From an uncultured Collinsella sp. (GTDB taxonomy: Bacteria > Actinomycetota > Coriobacteriia > Coriobacteriales > Coriobacteriaceae), in assembly GCA_934655835.1 (NCBI GenBank), contig CAKUHM010000075.1, positions 1 to 6,835 on the forward strand: DNA of 6,835 nucleotides, in the 5' to 3' direction. Of the stretch, positions 1 to 6,514 are shown piece after piece. Within the stretch, counting starts at the first letter, position 1. Each line of letters opens with the position of its first letter. The translations under genes were made by a program, and so were the position numbers. The notes beneath the pieces were generated by a model. It was not told where the DNA came from. It made no database searches and worked only from the letters and a program-made list of their open reading frames with translations.

Positions 1-2
1 AT

Positions 3-821
3 GGAACGCTGACCAACGACCAGATTCAGGCTGCATGCGATGCCGCCAACAACTTCCTGGGCGTCAACGTCACTCTCAAGCTCAGCGGCGAGGACGCCGG
101 CAAGGTCGATGGCAGCTCCGTGCTGCAGTGGATCAGCTTTGCCGATCCGTCGAACCCCACGCTCGACACCTCTCAGATCAGTAGCTGGGCCGTCGAGCTT
201 GCCAACGGCTTTAACACCGTGGGATCAACCCGCTGGTGGACGCGCGCCGACGGCAAGCAGTGCGCTGTCGAGGGCGGCGACTTTGGCTGGTCCATCGACA
301 GTACTACGCTCGCCAAGCAGGTCGAGGATGCCATCAACAACAAGCAGACCGGCGAGATCGAGATCAAGTACTCCCAGAAGGCCGACACCTTTACCGCAAA
401 GGGCGAACCCGACTGGAAGGCATATATCGACGTCGACCTGTCCGAGCAGCATGCTCGTTATTACGACGAGAGCGGCAATATCGTGTGGGAGGCCAACTTT
501 ATCTCGGGCCTGCCGGGCGAGGACGCCACTCCCGAGGGCGTATGGCAGATCAACAGCAACAATGGTGCGAGCACGCTGATCGGCGCCAAGGACCCCGAGA
601 CGGGCAAGCCCAAATATGAGAGCCCGGTCAGCTATTGGATGCCGTTCGAGGGCAATATGATCGGCTTCCATGACGCCACCTGGCAAAATGACAAGAGCTT
701 CGACAACGCCGAGTCGTACAAGTGGTGCGGCAGCCACGGATGCATTAACCTTCGCCTGGCCGACGCCAAGGCGCTTCACGACTGCATCAAAGTCGGCCTG
801 TGCGTGGTCGTGCACTCTTAA
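3..821 (+). CDS. L,D-transpeptidase (YkuD domain) with PG_binding_4 region, 5'-truncated
   Basis: This is the C-terminal 272 residues of an open frame that enters from the left edge; no start codon is visible, and the GTG at 120 is an internal Val codon. Residues about 1-120 resemble the PG_binding_4 domain often found ahead of YkuD domains in Gram-positive bacteria. The catalytic YkuD domain runs from about residue 138 (WKAYIDVDLSEQ) to the end. Its active-site signature is clear: GFHD with His223, then SHGCINLR with His245, the nucleophile Cys247 (codon 741-743) and Arg251. By family knowledge such enzymes act outside the membrane, joining peptidoglycan stems by 3-3 cross-links or attaching proteins to the wall; the actual substrate cannot be told. 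A signal or membrane anchor would be in the missing N-terminus. Glutamate codons are almost all GAG (15 of 16). The family call is firm; the true length is unknown. Confidence 0.93.
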   Translation, partial: GTLTNDQIQAACDAANNFLGVNVTLKLSGEDAGKVDGSSVLQWISFADPSNPTLDTSQISSWAVELANGFNTVGSTRWWTRADGKQCAVEGGDFGWSIDSTTLAKQVEDAINNKQTGEIEIKYSQKADTFTAKGEPDWKAYIDVDLSEQHARYYDESGNIVWEANFISGLPGEDATPEGVWQINSNNGASTLIGAKDPETGKPKYESPVSYWMPFEGNMIGFHDATWQNDKSFDNAESYKWCGSHGCINLRLADAKALHDCIKVGLCVVVHS

Positions 822-846
822 CGCAAAGCGCGCCATCAAACAACGT

Positions 847-875
847 GGAACTGCCGCTGCCTATCTAACAGTTCC
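847..875. repeat. Inverted repeat (7-bp arms) downstream of the L,D-transpeptidase gene
   Basis: The arms GGAACTG (847-853) and CAGTTCC (869-875) are perfect reverse complements separated by 15 bases, starting 25 bases after the transpeptidase stop codon. No T-run follows on either strand, so it is not a convincing Rho-independent terminator. It could be a weak hairpin at the 3' end of the transpeptidase mRNA or a protein-binding dyad for the downstream operon. The repeat is seen directly; any function is inferred. Confidence 0.35.
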
Positions 876-890
876 GAAAGAAACCGTCCT

Positions 891-918
891 ATGCGCCCGC
901 CCCAACCGGTGGGCGCAT
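891..918 (+). promoter_or_regulatory. GC-rich dyad (hairpin/operator candidate) ahead of the macA-like gene
   Basis: The arms ATGCGCCC (891-898) and GGGCGCAT (911-918) pair perfectly. One G-T and two C-G pairs extend the stem to 11 bp around the loop CCAACC. The sequence after it (ATACTTATCG) is only moderately T-rich, so a terminator for the transpeptidase gene is possible but not typical. Its right edge touches the -10-like TATACT (918-923), so it would also suit an operator covering the -35 region of the export operon. The hairpin is certain as sequence; the role is open. Confidence 0.45.
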
Positions 919-923
919 ATACT
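918..923 (+). promoter_or_regulatory. Possible -10 element of the export operon
   Basis: TATACT matches the TATAAT consensus at five of six positions and lies 30 bases before the ATG at 954, giving a plausible leader of about 24 bases. No recognisable -35 hexamer lies at 16-18 bp upstream, since that area is the GC-rich dyad. It would need help from an activator or be a weak promoter, so the call is tentative. Confidence 0.25.
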
Positions 924-953
924 TATCGAGGTACTTTCTATAAAGGAGACGCT

Positions 954-2387
954 ATGTCGAATGTCCCCACGATCACCCCGGGTCCAGATGATTCCGATCA
1001 CATGCCCGAAGGTGCTACCGAAACATTTCCTCTGATAACAAACGTGCAGGTCGATGCGCAAAACGACCGTCCGAACAATAAAGTCGAGATTTCCGACGAA
1101 GAGGCCTATGCCAAGCTCAAGGCAAAGCGTGCCGAGCGCCGGCGCAAAAAGCTGATTCGACGCGGTATTATCGGCGGCGTTGTTGGCGGCATCGTACTCA
1201 TCGCCATTGTTGCCACGTTGATTATCAACGCGCAGCCGCAAGGTGCCACCGACCCGGTGACCGACATGGTGACCGAAGGCACGTTTACGACGACTGTGGA
1301 GGCAAAGGGCCAACTCAAGCCCATTTCGGCCTCTGTCGTCTCCCCTTCCGTCGACGGCACGGTCGAGCAGATCAACGTGCAGGCGGGCCAATCCGTCAAT
1401 GAGGGCGACGTGCTCATGACCATCAAAAACGACGAGCTCGACCGCAATGTCGCCGAGGCGCAGCGTTCGGTCGCTGCCGCGCAGGAAGACCTCGCCAACG
1501 CACAGAAGGCCGCAGCCGCCGCACAGGCTGCCCCGACGACAGACACCGATGGCGCTTCTGCCACCGCCGCCGCAGGTGCCGCCTCAATCGCATCCACCGA
1601 CACGAGCGCCGTATCGGCCGCGCAACGCAGCCTCGCATCGGCCCAGGCAAACCTCGATCAGGCGAACGCCAAGGCCGCCGGGCGCACGGTTACGGCACCG
1701 AGCTCGGGCAGTATCGTAGAGCTCAATGCCAAGGTGGGCGCCACGGTAACGGGCGGCATGATCATGGGCGAAAGCGACACGAGCGGCGGCAAGCAATGCA
1801 TGCAGATTGCCGATCTGTCAAAGATGAAGGTTACCGTGCAGGTGGGCGAAAAAGATATCGCCAAGATCGCCGTGGGCCAGAGCGCCAACGTGACCTATCC
1901 CGCGTTTCCCGATATCGTGAGCCAGGGCACGGTCACGGCCATCGCCTCGGTGGCAAACTCCGATTCCAACTATGGCGGCGGCAGCGTAACGTTCAATGTC
2001 GATATTTTGATCGAAGCGCCTGACAGTCGCCTGAAGCCCGGCATGACCGCCGAAGTCTCGGTGGTGACCGAACAGCTCGACGACGTAGTTATGGTGCCGA
2101 CGATGGCGCTTATGACCGAAGATGGCGAACACTATTACGTCAACGTAGCGACCGATGGCGAAGGCAAGGAGACGCGACGCGTTAAGGTGACCGTCGTGAC
2201 GCAAAACGACAACGAGGCTGTGGTCGGTAAAACGCAGGTCAAGAGTGACGACCAGGGCAACGAGATCAACCCGGGCGTGCCTACAACTAAGCTACGCGAC
2301 GGCGACACCCTCGTCATGGACACCAGCGCGGGCATGACGGCCGACGGCGGCGACTCCGGCAGCATGTCTGCCGACGAGGGCCTGTAA
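954..2387 (+). CDS. MacA/YknX-like membrane-fusion (adaptor) protein of an ABC exporter
   Basis: This 477-residue protein is the first gene of a three-gene ABC export operon. The start at 954 is chosen because AAAGGAG (942-948) sits 5 bases before it; the in-frame ATG at 891 lies inside the GC-rich dyad and lacks such a site. An unusually long, charged N-terminal cytoplasmic segment (1-69, ending in a Lys/Arg cluster at 57-70) precedes one membrane segment (about 71-92). Outside follow half a lipoyl/biotinyl domain (about 128-158), an Ala/Gln-rich coiled-coil hairpin (about 160-243), the second lipoyl half (about 246-262), a beta-barrel (about 288-370) and a membrane-proximal domain (about 376-456). 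The Gly/Ser/Asp tail is disordered-looking. The hairpin tip (about 186-216) is an Ala/Thr/Ser/Asp linker. By family knowledge the adaptor binds the MacB-type permease and stimulates it; the cargo (peptide, lipid or drug) cannot be inferred. GAA and GAG are used equally (13 each), unlike the transpeptidase gene. Confidence 0.9.
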   Translation: MSNVPTITPGPDDSDHMPEGATETFPLITNVQVDAQNDRPNNKVEISDEEAYAKLKAKRAERRRKKLIRRGIIGGVVGGIVLIAIVATLIINAQPQGATDPVTDMVTEGTFTTTVEAKGQLKPISASVVSPSVDGTVEQINVQAGQSVNEGDVLMTIKNDELDRNVAEAQRSVAAAQEDLANAQKAAAAAQAAPTTDTDGASATAAAGAASIASTDTSAVSAAQRSLASAQANLDQANAKAAGRTVTAPSSGSIVELNAKVGATVTGGMIMGESDTSGGKQCMQIADLSKMKVTVQVGEKDIAKIAVGQSANVTYPAFPDIVSQGTVTAIASVANSDSNYGGGSVTFNVDILIEAPDSRLKPGMTAEVSVVTEQLDDVVMVPTMALMTEDGEHYYVNVATDGEGKETRRVKVTVVTQNDNEAVVGKTQVKSDDQGNEINPGVPTTKLRDGDTLVMDTSAGMTADGGDSGSMSADEGL

Positions 2388-3160
2388 TGCGCCCCGTCAT
2401 CGACATCCGCAACGTGCACCGCATCTTTGAGAGCGAAGCTGGCTGCGCCCATATTCTGCACAACGTGAGCCTGGCGGTAAACCCCGGCGAATTCGTGGCC
2501 ATCACCGGCCCTTCGGGCTCAGGCAAATCGACGCTCATGAACATCCTAGGCTGCCTGGACAAGCCGACGGCGGGCGACTATTACCTGCAGGGACTCAACG
2601 TAGCCGAGCTGGACGATGATGAGCTCACCGAAGTCCGCGCCCTGAGCATCGGGTTTGTCTTCCAGAGCTTTAACCTGCTGCCGCGCCTCTCGGTCATCGA
2701 AAACGTGATGCTGCCGCTGTCGTATACCAACGTGCCCCGCAGCCAGCGCGAGATGCGCGCCGTGCACGCGTTGCAAGCCGTAACGTTGCCGGTCGACCAC
2801 TGGGATCACCGTATCTTCGAGCTTTCGGGCGGACAAATGCAGAGGGCTGCCATCGCACGCGCCCTCGTCAACGATCCGCCCATCATTCTGGCAGACGAAC
2901 CGACGGGAAATCTGGACTCTGCCACCGGAGCGCTCGTGATGGAAACCTTCCACAGGCTACAGGAGCGCGGCAAGACCATCGTGCTCATCACACACGACCC
3001 CGGCATCGCCGCCGAGGCCGACCGCGCGGTGACCATCCGCGACGGCCGGATTCACGAGGGCGCATACATAACGCATGCGCCGCAGACCCTGCTTGGCGCG
3101 GTCGAGAGCCTGCCCATGATTTCCGCATCCGACAGCCCGATGAAAGGAGTGAAGGCATGA
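2387..3160 (+). CDS. ABC transporter ATP-binding protein, MacB/LolD/YknY type
   Basis: The 257-residue nucleotide-binding subunit energises the permease encoded next. All ATPase motifs are present: Walker A GPSGSGKST (41-49), Q-loop Gln93 in FVFQSFNLLPRLSVIENV, signature LSGGQ (146-150), Walker B IILADEP (166-172, catalytic Glu171), D-loop region TGNLDSATG (173-181) and switch His203 in ITHD. FNLLPRLSVIENVMLPL and ADEPTGNLDS are characteristic of the MacB/LolD/FtsE branch. The start ATG shares one base with the stop of the adaptor gene (TAATG), with GAGGG (2376-2380) as ribosome site, so translation is probably coupled. The C-terminus carries about 30 residues beyond the usual end of the domain (after about 225), with no recognised motif. 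It is a cytoplasmic protein acting as a dimer by family knowledge. Confidence 0.95.
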   Translation: MRPVIDIRNVHRIFESEAGCAHILHNVSLAVNPGEFVAITGPSGSGKSTLMNILGCLDKPTAGDYYLQGLNVAELDDDELTEVRALSIGFVFQSFNLLPRLSVIENVMLPLSYTNVPRSQREMRAVHALQAVTLPVDHWDHRIFELSGGQMQRAAIARALVNDPPIILADEPTGNLDSATGALVMETFHRLQERGKTIVLITHDPGIAAEADRAVTIRDGRIHEGAYITHAPQTLLGAVESLPMISASDSPMKGVKA

Positions 3161-4371
3161 GCACACGAGACCTTATCCAAGAAGCCCTTCACTCGCTCGA
3201 GGCTAACAAGGGGCGCAGCCTGCTCACCATCCTAGGCATTGTTATCGGTATCGCCTCCGTCATCGCTATGACCTCACTTATCGGCGGTATCCAAAACAGC
3301 CTAGTCAACAGTCTGGGCCTCAATGCCGCACGTATGGTGCAGATTTATTCGTCACAGGAGCTCACCGAGTCGGACGTCGAGAAGCTCCGCAAGATGGTGC
3401 CGCAGATTGAGCAGATCGGCATCGTGGACAGCGCCTATACCGAGTACAAGACCGGCGATAAAAGCTATACCGTCATGGCACAGGGTGTCGATAGCGACAT
3501 GCTTGACGCCGTGGGGGCCAGCAAGCTCGTTGCGGGGCGTGTCTATTCCCAGGCCGAGTCTCAATCAGGCTCGCGCGTGGCGCTCATCAGCCGCGGCGGC
3601 GCCGATCAGCTTTACGGCAACGAGCAGGACGCACTGGGGAAAACCATCAAGGTGTCCAACGGCGAGGTGCAGATTGTGGGCGTGATTGATGGCGGCAGCG
3701 ACTCCATGGGCTCGCTTACGCTGTATATGCCACGCGAAACCATCTCCGGCCTGTTTGGCGACGAGAATCCTTCATTCCCCAGCGTGACGGCACTTGCCGC
3801 CGAGGACACGGACATGGACGAGCTCTGCAAGACCATCGAGTCCAAGGTGCGCGCGATGAAGGGCATCTCGGAGGATGATGAGTACGACAGCGTATCGGCG
3901 ACCTCCATGAAAAGCGCCATCGATGCACTCAACTCCTTTATGGGCGCCTTCTCGCTCATCATGGGTGCTGTCGCCAGTATCTCGCTGCTTGTCGGCGGGA
4001 TCGGTATTATGAATATGATGCTCACCAACGTGACCGAGCGAATCCGCGAGATCGGTATTCGCCGTGCCCTGGGCGCCAGTCGTCGCGATATCACCGCACA
4101 GTTTTTGGCCGAGTCCTCGGCGCTGTGCGTCACCGGTGGCCTACTGGGTGTCCTGATTGGCTATCTGCTGGCCTGGGGCCTTGCGATGTTTGCCGCAGGA
4201 TCAGGGGTTCTCAGCGAGCTCGGTGCCAGCGGGCAAATCACACCGAGCTTTTCAATCGCCACGGTGCTGCTGGCCTTCGGCGTCTCCGTCGGCATCGGCG
4301 TAATCTTTGGCTTCTACCCCGCTCGCCGCGCGGCAAAGCTCGACCCGGTGGAGTGCCTACGCTATCAGTAA
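3157..4371 (+). CDS. ABC transporter permease, MacB/FtsX family (MacB_PCD + FtsX domains)
   Basis: This 404-residue permease starts at an ATG overlapping the ATPase stop (ATGA), with AAAGGAG (3143-3149) 7 bases upstream. The first membrane segment is about 21-43, followed by the extracytoplasmic MacB_PCD domain (about 45-255). Three further membrane segments lie at about 263-288, 322-345 and 366-388. Family hallmarks are the GGIGIMNMMLTNVTERIREI stretch (280-299), followed directly by GIRRALGASRRDI (300-312), and the C-terminal GFYPARRAAKLDP (385-397). It lacks an ATPase domain, unlike E. coli MacB, so it needs the separate ATPase before it, as in B. subtilis YknYZ. By family knowledge MacB-type pumps work by mechanotransmission, driving substrates from the outer face of the membrane rather than through it. 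Nothing is truncated. The gene ends 4 bp from the converging tetR stop codon. Confidence 0.94.
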   Translation: MSTRDLIQEALHSLEANKGRSLLTILGIVIGIASVIAMTSLIGGIQNSLVNSLGLNAARMVQIYSSQELTESDVEKLRKMVPQIEQIGIVDSAYTEYKTGDKSYTVMAQGVDSDMLDAVGASKLVAGRVYSQAESQSGSRVALISRGGADQLYGNEQDALGKTIKVSNGEVQIVGVIDGGSDSMGSLTLYMPRETISGLFGDENPSFPSVTALAAEDTDMDELCKTIESKVRAMKGISEDDEYDSVSATSMKSAIDALNSFMGAFSLIMGAVASISLLVGGIGIMNMMLTNVTERIREIGIRRALGASRRDITAQFLAESSALCVTGGLLGVLIGYLLAWGLAMFAAGSGVLSELGASGQITPSFSIATVLLAFGVSVGIGVIFGFYPARRAAKLDPVECLRYQ

Positions 4372-4375
4372 AGAT

Positions 4376-4987
4376 TTATCCGAGCTTGGATTCCAAACTC
4401 GAAAGGCCGCTCAACGTCAGATTATTAGCAACCTCCGAGACGCGCTCGATAGGAACCGAGCCGTCAGACAGCGCCCACGTGCGATAGATGCCGATGATAC
4501 CGGACAGCAAAAACGCCAGATAGTAATCGAACATCTCGTCCTTGAGACCTTGGGGTAGCAGATCGCGCTCGGCAATCTCGCGCTCGAGCGGCGCACGAAG
4601 ACGAGCCATAAAATCATCGAGTGGAATATTCTCGATCAGCTGACGATTGAGCACCAGGTTGTTGCACAGTGCCTCGTTAACGGTTTTAAAGAAGGTCGCC
4701 GCCGCGCCCAGGGCGCGTTCGTTGGTATCGCCGTCCATGGAGGCAAGCGTTTTCTCAACCGAGTCGACAATCATCTCCACCACATCGACGGCAATGGCAT
4801 CGAGCAAGCCATCAACCGTACCAAAGTGAACGTAGAAGGTCTTGCGGTCGACATTGGCCTCGCGCGCGATGGCACTCACCGTAATGTCTGCCAGCGGCTT
4901 TTCCATGAGCAGGCGCTCGAAAGCGGAAAGGATGGCATTGCGGCTGCGAACGATGCGGCGGTCAATACGCGGTTTGCTGGTGGCCAT
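4376..4987 (-). CDS. TetR/AcrR-family transcriptional regulator
   Basis: The protein has 203 residues from the chosen ATG at 4987, which has AAGGGA (4995-5000) at 7-base spacing; an ATG 27 bases further upstream (5014) lacks a ribosome site. The N-terminal helix-turn-helix covers about residues 12-60, with ITVSAIAREANVDRKTFYVHF (35-55) as the typical TetR recognition region. The ligand/dimer part ends in YYLAFLLSGIIGIYRTWALS (155-174), which resembles the TetR_C_8/DhaS-type C-terminal domain. Proteins of this family usually repress their own gene or neighbours until a small molecule binds. A 24-bp dyad (5031-5054) upstream is a candidate operator. The gene converges on the exporter operon with 4 bp between stops, so control of that operon is a natural guess, but no copy of the dyad was seen ahead of the macA-like gene. 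Confidence 0.92.
   Translation of the reverse strand: MATSKPRIDRRIVRSRNAILSAFERLLMEKPLADITVSAIAREANVDRKTFYVHFGTVDGLLDAIAVDVVEMIVDSVEKTLASMDGDTNERALGAAATFFKTVNEALCNNLVLNRQLIENIPLDDFMARLRAPLEREIAERDLLPQGLKDEMFDYYLAFLLSGIIGIYRTWALSDGSVPIERVSEVANNLTLSGLSSLESKLG
4381..4401. terminator. Hairpin at the convergent permease/tetR end (weak terminator candidate)
   Basis: CGAGCTTGG (4381-4389) pairs with CCAAACTCG (4393-4401) across the loop ATT, with one C-A mismatch. It lies inside the last codons of tetR and just past the permease stop. Read on the - strand it is followed by GGATAAATCTTTA, only partly T-rich; on the + strand by AAAGG. It may slow polymerase in both directions between the convergent genes, but it is a poor match to a standard Rho-independent terminator. 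Confidence 0.3.
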
Positions 4988-4994
4988 GGGCGTG

Positions 4995-5000
4995 TCCCTT
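4995..5000 (-). promoter_or_regulatory. Ribosome binding site fixing the tetR start
   Basis: Read on the - strand, AAGGGA stands 7 bases before the ATG at 4987. The longer frame starting at 5014 has no purine-rich site in front of it, so the shorter 203-residue product is preferred. Confidence 0.6.
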
Positions 5001-5030
5001 CGATATGCGGACATTCATCAACAGATGAGA

Positions 5031-5054
5031 GATAATCTACGTAAGAGGATTATC
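5031..5054. promoter_or_regulatory. 24-bp dyad upstream of tetR (candidate TetR operator)
   Basis: GATAATC (5031-5037) and GATTATC (5048-5054) form a perfect 7-bp inverted repeat with a 10-bp spacer that contains the palindrome TACGTA (5038-5043). It lies 44 bp before the chosen tetR start. Read on the - strand the arms contain GATAAT and GATTAT, either of which could be a -10 element, so a bound protein would block transcription. Autoregulation by the TetR protein is the simplest reading. The symmetry is seen; the function is inferred. Confidence 0.45.
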
Positions 5055-5103
5055 CCCCATACAGCACAAATATGCCCCGGATCATGAAGAACGCACGACT
5101 GCC

Positions 5104-6411
5104 CTACTGAGACTTAGGGTGCTTCTTCTTATTGAGTGCCGACGGAGACACGCGGATACCGTCGCCTGTCTGTCGCACATAGGGTTTATGAGCCGGCTTA
5201 GCGGTCCCAGAAGCCTTCTGAGCGTGCTTCTTGGGATCAACGGTAACAGCATTCATGGGGTGCGGCTTAGTGGGCGCAGAGGGCGTCTGAGGCGTGCGGC
5301 CGAGCTTGCGCATCACACGATCCCAGCGCGCATGGATGCTCTCGTTGTGGGCGCTCTTAAGGCCCAGCAGGGGCGCAGCCAAAATGGTTGGCGCGATAAA
5401 CGTAATGAGGCGCCACAGCAGATAGCCGGCGGTCGAAGCCGACCCAAAGAAATGACCCAAGAACAATGCAAAGCCGCCCTCAGCGCCACCAGTTCCACCG
5501 GGCAAGGGGACCGCGGAGCTCAGCAACTGGACAAAAGCGCTCGCGGCCATGACCGAGAAAAAGTCGACCTCGTGGTGGCCAAAGGCAAGCATCAGGAAAT
5601 ACGGCACCAGATAGAAAAACGCGAGCTGCAGCATGGTGATAAACACGGTGAGCAGCATGGAAGAAAAATGTCCGGCCGAAAGCTTGAACTTCTCGGAGAA
5701 GGAGTAGATCTCGCCATCGACAAACGAGCGCCATCCATCGATCTTAGTGGCCGAGACACCTATGCGCTCGAGCCAATTGATGATGCAATGGGCGACGCGC
5801 GTGACGGTCTTAGGCATGAGCGCGACGGCGAAGATGCCGAGCAGGATGCAGCAGTGACCGCCAAAACTAAAGACGCACAGCAGCGTCATGTCACCATAGC
5901 GCTCAGCAAAAAACGGCATGCGAGCAAGCAATAGGATAGCGCCCCAGGCAACGAGGCCAAACTGATACACAATAAATCGGGTGAACTGCGTGGCACCCGC
6001 TTCGCCCACGTTTTGGCCCGCTTTGGTCAGGCGGTAGATCTGGGCAGGCGTAGAGCCCATCATCATGGGCGTCAGGTTGCCAAAGAAGATGCCACTCGCC
6101 TCGACCGAGATCAGGTCGCGAATGCCGACGGGTGAATTGGGGTCGAGCCAGACGGCGATCGCATAGGCCACAATGCCAAAGAACAGATACATGAACATGC
6201 AAAGACACGCGACAACGAGCCAGGGCGCCTGGACGCTCGACATAGCAGCCCAGAACTGCCCCATCTGCCCGGTTACCGCCAGATAGACGATATAACCCAC
6301 CAGCACAACGCCGATAAAGATTGCGCCGCGGCGTGCGCTCTTATTGTCATCGCCGCCCGAGGCCTCAACCTCGACCTGGGGCTTGGACGTATGCTGAGAG
6401 GACTCCGTCAT
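5104..6411 (-). CDS. Flippase-like integral membrane protein (LPG_synthase_TM / UPF0104 family)
   Basis: The protein has 435 residues from the ATG at 6411, preceded by AGAAGGAG (6416-6423) 4 bases away; a frame starting 66 bases upstream at 6477 has no such site and adds an unlikely leader. After a soluble N-terminus (1-28) about eight hydrophobic segments follow (roughly 29-48, 62-88, 104-118, 146-164, 176-199, 249-277, 283-301 and 326-350). The family signatures are GIFFGNLTPMMMGSTPAQIYRL (only key parts: GNLTP 111-115, GSTPAQ 119-124) and VPLPGGTGGAEGGF (301-314). This domain occurs alone in YbhN/AglD-like proteins and fused in MprF, where it flips aminoacyl-phospholipids. No synthase domain is present here, so a lipid or polyprenyl-linked substrate is likely but unknown. 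The last 80 or so residues (from about 355) form a Lys/Arg/His/Pro-rich cytosolic tail. It is preceded by the tRNA-array terminator, so it is probably transcribed from its own promoter. Confidence 0.88.
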   Translation of the reverse strand: MTESSQHTSKPQVEVEASGGDDNKSARRGAIFIGVVLVGYIVYLAVTGQMGQFWAAMSSVQAPWLVVACLCMFMYLFFGIVAYAIAVWLDPNSPVGIRDLISVEASGIFFGNLTPMMMGSTPAQIYRLTKAGQNVGEAGATQFTRFIVYQFGLVAWGAILLLARMPFFAERYGDMTLLCVFSFGGHCCILLGIFAVALMPKTVTRVAHCIINWLERIGVSATKIDGWRSFVDGEIYSFSEKFKLSAGHFSSMLLTVFITMLQLAFFYLVPYFLMLAFGHHEVDFFSVMAASAFVQLLSSAVPLPGGTGGAEGGFALFLGHFFGSASTAGYLLWRLITFIAPTILAAPLLGLKSAHNESIHARWDRVMRKLGRTPQTPSAPTKPHPMNAVTVDPKKHAQKASGTAKPAHKPYVRQTGDGIRVSPSALNKKKHPKSQ

Positions 6412-6415
6412 GAGA

Positions 6416-6423
6416 CTCCTTCT
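6416..6423 (-). promoter_or_regulatory. Ribosome binding site fixing the flippase-like gene start
   Basis: Read on the - strand, AGAAGGAG lies 4 bases before the ATG at 6411. It favours the 435-residue product over a 457-residue one starting at 6477. Confidence 0.7.
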
Positions 6424-6429
6424 AACAGT

Positions 6430-6441
6430 CAAGATATCTTG
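6430..6441. promoter_or_regulatory. Perfect 12-bp palindrome in the flippase-like gene leader (operator candidate)
   Basis: CAAGATATCTTG is fully self-complementary and sits between the putative -10 (6445-6450) and the ribosome site of the flippase-like gene, about where transcription would begin. A bound regulator there would block initiation. It might also be a chance palindrome; no second copy was noticed in the window. Confidence 0.3.
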
Positions 6442-6444
6442 GTT

Positions 6445-6450
6445 ATTGTA
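6445..6450 (-). promoter_or_regulatory. Possible -10 element of the flippase-like gene
   Basis: Read on the - strand this is TACAAT, one base from the TATAAT consensus, 33 bases before the ATG at 6411. No good -35 hexamer is found 16-18 bp upstream; the nearest TTGAAC is too far. The placement between the tRNA terminator and the gene makes a promoter here likely in principle. Confidence 0.35.
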
Positions 6451-6514
6451 CCCGTAAGGGCCATAAGCAGAACGCAAAGCTCTTGTTCAAACGGGAATGA
6501 CAGACAGTTGTTTG

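Noticed and set aside
120..821. GTG at 120 as the start of a complete short transpeptidase
   Set aside because: The frame is open from position 3 and the upstream residues look like the PG_binding_4 region, so the gene is cut by the window edge.
225..839. 204-codon open frame on the - strand opposite the L,D-transpeptidase
   Set aside because: The sense strand carries an intact catalytic signature (SHGCINLR), while the antisense product shows no recognisable domain.
891..953. ATG at 891 as the start of the adaptor gene
   Set aside because: It lies inside the GC-rich dyad and has no ribosome site, whereas the ATG at 954 has AAAGGAG at ideal spacing.
5119..5934. 271-codon open frame on the + strand opposite the flippase-like gene
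   Set aside because: It is antisense to a clear membrane protein, is full of Arg/Gln/His with no domain pattern, and has no ribosome site; long shadow frames are common in GC-rich DNA.
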